5,164 bases of DNA from PALSA-894 sp034669145 (GTDB lineage: Bacteria > Pseudomonadota > Alphaproteobacteria > Rhizobiales > Xanthobacteraceae). The notes beneath the pieces are model-generated. The model was given only the letters and a program-made list of their open reading frames with translations. It was not told the origin of the DNA and did no database searches. Positions 1 through 5,164 of the stretch are shown in pieces (within the stretch, counting starts at the first letter, position 1; every line of letters begins with the position of its first letter). The DNA lies in NCBI GenBank assembly GCA_034669145.1, contig JAXDNY010000031.1, positions 1 through 5,164 of the forward strand. The letters are read 5' to 3'. Position numbers and translations under genes: made by a program.

Positions 1-2649
1 ATGATGCGGCAGTATCAGGAGATCAAGGCGGCCAATCCGGACAGCCTGTTGTTCTACCGGATGGGCGATTTCTACGAGCTGTTCTTCCAGGACGCCGAAA
101 TCGCGAGCCGCGCGCTCGGCATCGTGCTTACCAAACGCGGCAAGCACAACGGCGCCGACATTCCGATGTGCGGCGTGCCGGTCGTGCGTTCGGACGAGTA
201 TCTGCACAAGCTGATCGCGGCCGGCTTCCGCGTCGCGGTGTGCGAGCAGACCGAGGATCCCGCCGAGGCGAAGAAGCGCGGCGGGAAAAGCGTCGTGGCG
301 CGCGGCGTGACGCGGCTGATCACCGCCGGAACGCTCACCGAGGACACGCTGCTCGATGCGCGGCGCAACAATTATCTGGCGGCGATCGTGCGGGCGCGCG
401 CGTCGGCGGCGGATGCAACGCTGTTCGCGCTCGCGTATCTCGATATCTCAACGGCCGAATTCCGCGTGATGGAATGCGACCGCCTCGCGCTCGCGGCGGA
501 AATCGCCCGCATCGAGCCGGGCGAGATCATCGTGTCGGATGCGCTCTACGGCGATCCGGAAGTTGCGCCCTATCTGCGCACGCTCCCCGTGGTGACGCCG
601 CTGACGCGCGATGTGTTCGACGGCGCGACCGCCGAGCGGCGGCTCGCTTCCTACTTCGCGGTCGCCACGACGGAATCGTTCGGCACGTTCTCGCGCCTTG
701 AGCTCACGGCCGCGGCGGCGTGCATCACCTATGTGGAGCGCACGCAGCTGGGGCAGCGCCCGCCGCTGTCGCCGCCGACGCGCGAGCCCGTTGGCTCGTC
801 GTTGATGATCGATGCGGCGACGCGCGCCAATCTCGAACTGATGCGCACCCTGTCGGGCGAGCGGCGCGGGTCCTTGAGCGACGCGATCGACCGCACCGTG
901 ACGGTCGCGGGTGCGCGGCTGCTTGGGACACGGCTGGCGGCGCCGCTCACCGATCCGGAGCAAATCGCGCGGCGGCTCGATGCGGTGGCGCTGTTTGTCG
1001 CGAACGGCGCGGCGCGTGCCGATGTGCGGGCGCGGCTCGCCGCCGCGCCTGACCTCGCGCGCTCGCTCGTACGCCTGGTGCTGCAACGTGGCGGACCGCG
1101 CGATCTTGCGGCCATTCGCGATGGATTGGCGGCAGCGACGCAGTTGGCGCGACGGCTCGCGACGCTCGAAGCGTTGCCGGAGGAAGTCTCCGAGGCGGTA
1201 ACGGCGCTCGCCGCGCCGGACGGTGCGATCATCGCGACGCTTGGCGCCGCGCTTGCCGACGACCTGCCCTACATGAAGCGCGACGGCGGCTTCGTGCGCT
1301 CGGGGTTTGACGCGACGCTCGATGAGACCCGGGCGCTGCGCGACGAATCGCGCCGCGTGGTCGCGGCGCTGCAGGCGCGCTACGCGGACGAGACCGGCGT
1401 GCGCGCGCTGAAAGTGCGCCACAACAACGTGCTCGGCTATTTCATCGAGGTCACCGCGCAGCACGGCGAGAAGCTTCTTGCGGCGCCACACAACGCGACG
1501 TTCATCCATCGCCAGACGCTTGCGGGCCAGGTGCGTTTCACCACCACGGAACTCGCCGCACTGGAGGCCAAGATCGCAAGCGCGGCCGACCGTGCGCTTG
1601 CGATGGAGCTGGAGATCTTCGACAAGCTCGCCGCGCTGGTCACGGGAGCCGCCGAGCCGATCAAGCGCGCCGCGCAAGCGCTGAGCGTGCTCGATGTGGC
1701 GGCGGCGCTTGGCCACCTGGCGGTCGAACGCGACTACGTGCGCCCCGAGGTCGACCGCTCGCTCGACTTCATGATCGAGGGCGGGCGCCATCCGGTGGTC
1801 GAGCAGGCGCTGCAAAAAGACGGCGGTCCGTTCGTTGCGAATGACTGCGATCTATCGCCCCCGGCCGGCGCCGCGGCAGGGCGCATCTATGTCGTCACCG
1901 GCCCGAACATGGCGGGCAAATCGACCTTCCTGCGCCAGAACGCGCTGATTGCGGTGCTGGCGCAGATGGGCAGCTTCGTGCCGGCGAAACGCGCGCGCAT
2001 CGGCGTGGTCGATCGGCTGTTCTCGCGTGTCGGCGCGGCCGACGATCTGGCGCGCGGCCGTTCCACCTTCATGGTCGAGATGGTCGAGACCGCGGCCATT
2101 CTCAATCAGGCGGGTGAGCGCGCGCTGGTGATCCTCGACGAGATCGGGCGCGGCACCGCGACCTTCGACGGTTTGTCGATTGCGTGGGCGGCGATCGAGC
2201 ATCTGCATGAAACCAACCGCTGCCGCGCGCTGTTCGCCACGCACTTTCATGAGCTGACCGCACTGTCACAAAAGCTGGCGCGGCTCTTCAACGCGACCGT
2301 GCGGGTGAAGGAATGGCACGGCGACGTGGTGTTCCTGCACGAGGTCGTGGCCGGCGCGGCGGATCGCTCTTACGGCATCCAGGTCGCGAAGCTCGCAGGG
2401 TTGCCGGGAGCCGTGATCGAGCGCGCCAAGCTGGTGCTGGCGCAGCTCGAGTCGCACGACCGCATGTCGCCTGCACGCACGCTGATCGACGATCTGCCGC
2501 TGTTCGCCGCGACCCGCGCGGCGCCTGCGCGCAAGAGCGAAACCGATGAACTCGCCGCGGCGCTGGCGGCGCTCAATCCCGACGAAATGTCGCCGAAAGA
2601 AGCGCTCGAAGCGCTCTATGCGCTCAAGGGTAAGCTCAGGAAGACTTGA
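1..2649 (+). CDS. mutS: DNA mismatch repair ATPase MutS (5' end probably just outside window)
   Basis: MutS clamps DNA, recognises mispairs and small loops, and recruits MutL in an ATP-dependent way. The mismatch-reading F-Y-E motif is at F24-Y25-E26 inside RMGDFYELF and matches E. coli F36/E38. A connector domain, long lever/clamp helices (about 250-560) and the ATPase domain from GGRHPVVE (about 594) follow. Walker A is GPNMAGKST (634-642, K640), the ABC-type signature region is GRSTFMVEM (686-694), Walker B is ILDEIGRGT (711-719, E714), and FATHFHE is at 745-751. The tail has DDLPLF (830-835), a plausible beta-clamp contact, and a final oligomerisation helix (about 859-882). The frame opens at base 1 with MMRQY. 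Homologues carry some 10-30 more residues ending in T-P before this M-M (E. coli numbers these Met 13 and 14), so the first ATG is probably internal. The 3' end overlaps the convergent membrane gene by 14 bases. Identity is certain; only the start is not. Confidence 0.97.
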   Translation: MMRQYQEIKAANPDSLLFYRMGDFYELFFQDAEIASRALGIVLTKRGKHNGADIPMCGVPVVRSDEYLHKLIAAGFRVAVCEQTEDPAEAKKRGGKSVVARGVTRLITAGTLTEDTLLDARRNNYLAAIVRARASAADATLFALAYLDISTAEFRVMECDRLALAAEIARIEPGEIIVSDALYGDPEVAPYLRTLPVVTPLTRDVFDGATAERRLASYFAVATTESFGTFSRLELTAAAACITYVERTQLGQRPPLSPPTREPVGSSLMIDAATRANLELMRTLSGERRGSLSDAIDRTVTVAGARLLGTRLAAPLTDPEQIARRLDAVALFVANGAARADVRARLAAAPDLARSLVRLVLQRGGPRDLAAIRDGLAAATQLARRLATLEALPEEVSEAVTALAAPDGAIIATLGAALADDLPYMKRDGGFVRSGFDATLDETRALRDESRRVVAALQARYADETGVRALKVRHNNVLGYFIEVTAQHGEKLLAAPHNATFIHRQTLAGQVRFTTTELAALEAKIASAADRALAMELEIFDKLAALVTGAAEPIKRAAQALSVLDVAAALGHLAVERDYVRPEVDRSLDFMIEGGRHPVVEQALQKDGGPFVANDCDLSPPAGAAAGRIYVVTGPNMAGKSTFLRQNALIAVLAQMGSFVPAKRARIGVVDRLFSRVGAADDLARGRSTFMVEMVETAAILNQAGERALVILDEIGRGTATFDGLSIAWAAIEHLHETNRCRALFATHFHELTALSQKLARLFNATVRVKEWHGDVVFLHEVVAGAADRSYGIQVAKLAGLPGAVIERAKLVLAQLESHDRMSPARTLIDDLPLFAATRAAPARKSETDELAAALAALNPDEMSPKEALEALYALKGKLRKT

Positions 2650-3439
2650 CCGGGCGCCGGTGCCGCCCGACCCACCACATGCCGAAATTCCACCCGACCG
2701 CGACGGCAAGCGCCAGGGAGAGTGCCGGGACCGATCCGAGCGGCAGCGCGGCGACATGCAGCGTGACGATCGCGAAGCTGAAGCCGATCAGCCCCCACAG
2801 GCTGTTGGCAATCACCGCTGCCGTCACCGGCCCGCCGAGGCGCGGATGCAGCACGAGGATGAGGCTCAGGAACACGTTCGGGAACAGCGCGATGATGCCG
2901 CTGTTCGCCGGGCCGACATGGTTCGATGCCGTCACGACGATCGCCACCAGGCTGGCGACGAGCCCGGCGCGCAGCGGCATGTCGTACCAGCGCCGCCGCA
3001 CCAGCGGCATCCTGGCGGTGCGGAAGCGCTGCACCAGCGGCAGGCAGATCGCGAAGGTTAAGATGTTGGCGATAATGCCGGCGGTGAGCGACCACGCGAA
3101 TTGGCGCACCGCGACGGCGAGCACGACCCAAACGGTGAGCGCGACCGCGAGGCTCAGCGCGACGCCGTGGCGTTGCGCCATCCACACATAGGCGAGCGCG
3201 AAATAGATCGTGGCCGCGCTCATCGTGATGCTCGCGAGCGCGCTCTCGCTGATGAAAGCGGCGCCGTGATCGATCGCGAGAAATGTATACGAGGGCCCGG
3301 CCGAAAGCGGCAGGCTCGCGACCAGCGCACCCAGCGTAGGCCCTGAGCGTTCGGTGACGACCGAGGCGATCACCACGACCGCCGCGGTGACCGTCATGCG
3401 CAACACGAGCGAGAGGATGAAGGCGAGGTCGGGGGACAT
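2636..3439 (-). CDS. Polytopic membrane protein with two similar halves, function unknown
   Basis: This frame encodes 267 residues of very hydrophobic sequence with about eight or nine candidate membrane segments. A basic loop at about 137-157 (RFRTAR, VRRRW) separates two halves. Residues 14-70 and 157-213 align without gaps at an offset of 143: G33-P34 matches G176-P177, A41 matches A184, P44 matches P187 and G59 matches G202. The common pattern is roughly G-P-x6-A-x2-P before a membrane helix. The C-terminal half recalls GlpM/DUF3147, a small family of about 110 residues, so this may be a fused pair of such units; that is recall, not a search. No catalytic motif or classical signal peptide is seen. 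The start is the ATG at 3439, preceded by a weak A-rich leader (AAGAAAATAAGAA) and then a repeat element. The stop lies inside the end of mutS. The hydrophobic pattern makes this frame real and the arginine-rich alternative frame on the same strand a shadow. Confidence 0.86.
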   Translation of the reverse strand: MSPDLAFILSLVLRMTVTAAVVVIASVVTERSGPTLGALVASLPLSAGPSYTFLAIDHGAAFISESALASITMSAATIYFALAYVWMAQRHGVALSLAVALTVWVVLAVAVRQFAWSLTAGIIANILTFAICLPLVQRFRTARMPLVRRRWYDMPLRAGLVASLVAIVVTASNHVGPANSGIIALFPNVFLSLILVLHPRLGGPVTAAVIANSLWGLIGFSFAIVTLHVAALPLGSVPALSLALAVAVGWNFGMWWVGRHRRPVKSS

Positions 3440-3452
3440 TTCTTATTTTCTT

Positions 3453-3575
3453 CGTCATGGCCGGTCTTGTCCCGGCCATCCACGACTTTGTTATCCCGGC
3501 AACAGAGCAAGACGTGGATGCCCGGCCATCAGGGCGTTCACGCCCGTCTTCGACGGGCTATGGCCGGGCATGACG
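3453..3575. repeat. Compound inverted repeat (REP-like element 1)
   Basis: This 123-base element nearly fills the gap between the OsmC gene and the membrane protein gene. The left hairpin pairs ATGGCCGG (3457-3464) with CCGGCCAT (3472-3479) over a 7-base loop. ATCCACG (3478-3484) pairs with CGTGGAT (3513-3519) across a 28-base spacer. The right arm pairs GCCCGGCCAT (3520-3529) perfectly with ATGGCCGGGC (3560-3569) around a 30-base insert that has its own hairpin. The ends CGTCATG (3453-3459) and CATGACG (3569-3575) are also complementary. Sequences of this type are familiar from Bradyrhizobium-like intergenic regions. On the minus-strand mRNA it would sit 3' of the OsmC gene and 5' of the membrane protein gene. 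It has no T-tract, so I do not call it a terminator. Confidence 0.85.
3542..3558. repeat. Perfect 7-bp hairpin nested in element 1
   Basis: GCCCGTC (3542-3548) and GACGGGC (3552-3558) are perfect complements around a TTC loop. An alternative, mutually exclusive stem pairs GGGCG (3532-3536) with CGCCC (3541-3545). Both lie within the 30-base segment between the two 10-bp arms of the right half of the element, so this half can fold as a stem with an inner stem. The left half has only a 7-base loop at the equivalent place. Confidence 0.75.
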
Positions 3576-3581
3576 GAGTGA

Positions 3582-4091
3582 TCACACCCTTTGCAGCTTC
3601 ACCTCGACCGGCCGGCCGCTCTTGATGGTCTGGTACACCACGCAATAGCGCTCGGTGAGTTTGAGCAACTGGTCGAGCTTCTCCTGCGGCGCGTCAGTGT
3701 CGACATCGAAGGTGAGGCGGATCTGCGCGAAGCCGACGGGTGCATCCTTGGCGACGCCGAGCGTGCCGCGGAAATCAAGATCGCCCTCCGCCGACACGTT
3801 GGCGGCTTTCAGCGGAATATCGAGCGCGGTGGACACGGCCTTTAGCGTCACGCCCGCGCAGGCGACGAGTGCCTCGAGCAGCATGTCGCCGGAGCAAAGC
3901 TCCAGCCCCGAGCCGCCGGTCGCCGGATGCAGGCCCGCGACGGCGAGCGCGCGCCCGGTCTCGACCTTGCAGGCGATGTGCTGATCGTCGATCGAGCCCT
4001 TGGCTTTCAGCGTGATCATCGCGGCGCCGGGATCGCCCTTGTAGCGCTCCTTGATCGGCGCCTGCATCGCGCGCAGTGCGGTTGCGTCCAT
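3582..4091 (-). CDS. OsmC/Ohr-family protein (putative thiol-dependent peroxidase)
   Basis: OsmC/Ohr proteins are small cytoplasmic dimers that usually reduce organic or fatty acid hydroperoxides with a pair of cysteines. The product is 169 residues, somewhat longer than typical Ohr (about 140). The putative reactive pair is C78, in the helix MLLEALVACAG, and C150, in LTERYCVVYQ; the 72-residue spacing is close to the family's usual 65. An acidic residue (D69) opens the helix where many relatives have Glu. C41 and C66 are extra cysteines of unknown role. The C-terminal KSGRPVEVKLQRV resembles the usual final strand. I chose the ATG at 4091 because AAGGAG lies six bases upstream. The frame stays open to an ATG at 4136, but those 15 residues come from a repeat element. 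The gene lies between the alcohol dehydrogenase and membrane protein genes, all co-directional. The substrate is unknown, and not every OsmC-fold protein is a peroxidase. Confidence 0.9.
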   Translation of the reverse strand: MDATALRAMQAPIKERYKGDPGAAMITLKAKGSIDDQHIACKVETGRALAVAGLHPATGGSGLELCSGDMLLEALVACAGVTLKAVSTALDIPLKAANVSAEGDLDFRGTLGVAKDAPVGFAQIRLTFDVDTDAPQEKLDQLLKLTERYCVVYQTIKSGRPVEVKLQRV

Positions 4092-4097
4092 GTCGTT

Positions 4098-4103
4098 CTC
4101 CTT
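4098..4103 (-). promoter_or_regulatory. Ribosome binding site of the OsmC-family gene
   Basis: On the minus strand AAGGAG is followed by the six bases AACGAC and then ATG (4091-4089). This is a near-ideal Shine-Dalgarno site and spacing, and it settles the start at 4091 rather than at the in-frame ATG at 4136. Confidence 0.85.
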
Positions 4104-4108
4104 GCACT

Positions 4109-4222
4109 CCGTTGTCATGCCCGCGAAGGCGGGCATCCAGTAATCGCCGTCGTCGAGGCGCGAACTCCGCGCAGCAACGACCGCCGTCGTTTACTGGGTC
4201 CCCGCCTTCGCGGGGACGACGG
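4109..4222. repeat. Compound inverted repeat (REP-like element 2)
   Basis: This 114-base element fills most of the gap between the alcohol dehydrogenase stop and the OsmC-family ribosome binding site. Two hairpins are perfect: ATGCCCGC (4117-4124) with GCGGGCAT (4129-4136) over GAAG, and GTCCCCGC (4198-4205) with GCGGGGAC (4210-4217) over CTTC. The arms also pair with each other over the full length. With one 3-base gap (the ATG at 4117-4119), 4109-4143 and the reverse complement of 4191-4222 agree at 29 of 32 positions, including CCAGTAA/TTACTGG. It can therefore form two small hairpins or one long one. The middle has smaller stems: GCGCG/CGCGC (4158-4162, 4168-4172) and AACGAC/GTCGTT (4176-4181, 4186-4191). 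No T-run follows either hairpin on either strand. This type of repeat is common in alphaproteobacterial intergenic DNA. Confidence 0.87.
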
Positions 4223-4226
4223 CCAA

Positions 4227-5164
4227 CTACGCCGCAGGCGTCAGCACCACACGGCCGACGATCTTGCCGGCGCGCAGGTCGTTGAGCGTGTCGTTCACGG
4301 CATCGAGCGGCCGCGTCTTGATCGGGACCGGCGGCATGCCGGTGCGCTTCACGAGATCGATGAGTTCGGCCATGTCGCTCTGGCTGCCGACGTAGGAGCC
4401 GCGCAACGTCATGGCGCGCAGCGGCAGATACGGCGTCGGCACCGTGACGTCGCCGCCATAGAGGCCGACCACCACGATGGTGCCGCCCTTGATGATGCTC
4501 GCCACCGCGAGATTGACCGTCGCGCCGGATCCGACGAAATCGATCACGCCCCATGCGCCGCCGCCGGTCGCCTTCTGGATCTGCGCGGCCGCGTCCGCCG
4601 CGCCGCCGTCGACCGCCTTCGAGGCGCCTGCTTTCAGCGCGGCGTCGCGCTTTCCGGCATCGATGTCGACAACGATCACATCCTTCGCGCCCATCTTGCG
4701 CGCGAGCGTCACGCCCATCAGGCCGACGCCGCCGGCGCCGATGATGACGACCGCTTCGTCCTGCAGCGTCGGAATTTTCTTCAGCGCGGAAAACGCCGTC
4801 ACGCCGGAGCAGGCGAGCGGCGCCGCGTCGGTCGGCGAAAGATTGCCGATGTCGAACAGATGGCGATGGCTCGGCACCAGCATGTGGGTCGCATAGCCGC
4901 CTTGGCTGAACACGCCGACATTCTGCGGCTTGAGGCAGAGGTTCTCGTCGCCGCGCCGGCACACCTTGCATTCGCCGCAGCCCATCCACGGATTGACCAG
5001 CCGCACGTCTCCCACGTTGACGCCCTTGGCGTCGGGTCCGACGGCGACGACTTCGCCGACGTTTTCGTGTCCCATGGTGAGCGGCAGCTTGATGCCGCGG
5101 TCGGCCAGCATCATCTTCTTGCCGCCGCCGATCTCGTAATAGCCGTCCCAGATGTGCAGGTCGG
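4227..5164 (-). CDS. Zinc-dependent alcohol dehydrogenase, ChnD-like, N-terminus cut by window edge
   Basis: This is a medium-chain (MDR) dehydrogenase that oxidises an alcohol to an aldehyde with NAD(P)+. The frame runs off the right edge, so the ATG at 5114 is internal. The 311 visible residues begin DLHIWDGYYEIGGGKK, where relatives read C-H-T-D-L-H, so about 35 residues with the first catalytic zinc ligand are missing. Visible residues (window numbering) include GHE (31-33) and C118 as further catalytic-site ligands. The four-Cys structural zinc lobe is C62, C65, C68 and C76. The dinucleotide loop is GAGGVG (142-147). D166 at the end of VIVVD favours NAD+ over NADP+. The YY-x2-GGGKK insert, NPWMGCGEC, APLACSGVT and LRGSYVGS resemble 6-hydroxyhexanoate dehydrogenase (ChnD), as I recall it. 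That supports an omega-hydroxy acid or primary alcohol as substrate but does not prove it. The stop is TAG at 4229-4227. The OsmC-family gene starts 135 bases downstream. Confidence 0.94.
   Translation of the reverse strand, partial: DLHIWDGYYEIGGGKKMMLADRGIKLPLTMGHENVGEVVAVGPDAKGVNVGDVRLVNPWMGCGECKVCRRGDENLCLKPQNVGVFSQGGYATHMLVPSHRHLFDIGNLSPTDAAPLACSGVTAFSALKKIPTLQDEAVVIIGAGGVGLMGVTLARKMGAKDVIVVDIDAGKRDAALKAGASKAVDGGAADAAAQIQKATGGGAWGVIDFVGSGATVNLAVASIIKGGTIVVVGLYGGDVTVPTPYLPLRAMTLRGSYVGSQSDMAELIDLVKRTGMPPVPIKTRPLDAVNDTLNDLRAGKIVGRVVLTPAA

Noticed and set aside
448..1815. Long minus-strand open frame (455 codons) opposite mutS
   Set aside because: It is arginine- and histidine-rich low-complexity sequence with no recognisable domain, lying antisense to an unmistakable MutS. 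It is a typical shadow frame of GC-rich DNA.
2616..3479. Minus-strand frame of 287 codons over the membrane protein region
   Set aside because: It starts inside the repeat (MAGTRPAMT) and continues as charged, arginine-rich sequence, whereas the neighbouring frame gives clear membrane helices.
3453..3575. CRISPR array or MITE with target site duplication
   Set aside because: There is no regular direct-repeat and spacer series, and I see no flanking duplication around either element, so neither label is supported.
3354..3581. Small plus-strand frame of 75 codons across element 1
   Set aside because: Its C-terminal part (RAFTPVFDGLWPGMT) is just the translation of the repeat, and its start lies antisense to the membrane protein gene.
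3440..3581. Sigma-70-type promoter for the membrane protein gene
   Set aside because: I could not find a -35/-10 pair with acceptable spacing on the minus strand; the area is occupied by the repeat.
4109..4222. Rho-independent terminator for the dehydrogenase gene in element 2
   Set aside because: The GC-rich stems are strong, but no run of T follows on either strand. Rho-independent termination is not supported, though transcript 3'-end protection remains possible.
3775..4989. Minus-strand open frame of 404 codons spanning the dehydrogenase, element 2 and the OsmC-family gene
   Set aside because: It is an alternative frame of two well-supported genes, is extremely arginine-rich, and reads straight through the repeat. 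It is not a fusion gene.

Overview
The window comes from a GC-rich genome (roughly two thirds G+C by eye). It is most likely an alphaproteobacterium of the Hyphomicrobiales, near Bradyrhizobium and relatives. The support is the MutS sequence style (for example the MCGVPVVRSDEYLHKL segment and the DDLPLF tail) and two intergenic inverted-repeat elements. Their GTCATGGCC...GGCCATCCACG and CGCGAAGGCGGG signatures look like the dispersed REP-like repeats I associate with that group. The assignment rests on recall, not on a search.

Layout. Positions 1-2649 (+) hold mutS, the DNA mismatch recognition ATPase, complete at the 3' end; its true start is probably just left of the window. On the minus strand, converging on mutS, lie three co-directional genes. 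In their direction of transcription these are a zinc-dependent alcohol dehydrogenase resembling 6-hydroxyhexanoate dehydrogenase (ChnD), 4227-5164, cut off by the right edge; an OsmC/Ohr-family protein, 3582-4091; and a polytopic membrane protein built from two similar halves, 2636-3439. The membrane protein gene and mutS overlap tail to tail by 14 bases, so there is no intergenic terminator between them.

The two gaps between the minus-strand genes (142 and 135 bases) are each almost filled by a compound inverted repeat of 114-123 bases. The two copies share one architecture (hairpin, short stem, spacer, complementary stem, hairpin) but differ in stem sequence. One copy ends 13 bases upstream of the membrane protein start codon. 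The other supplies a spurious upstream ATG to the OsmC frame.

Functionally this is mainly housekeeping and accessory metabolism: replication error repair on one strand, and on the other an alcohol oxidation enzyme beside a thiol-peroxidase-type protein and an unassigned membrane protein. I see no mobile element with a transposase, CRISPR array, tRNA or rRNA, and no convincing new multi-gene system. The most interesting items are the paired repeat elements and the internally duplicated membrane protein.
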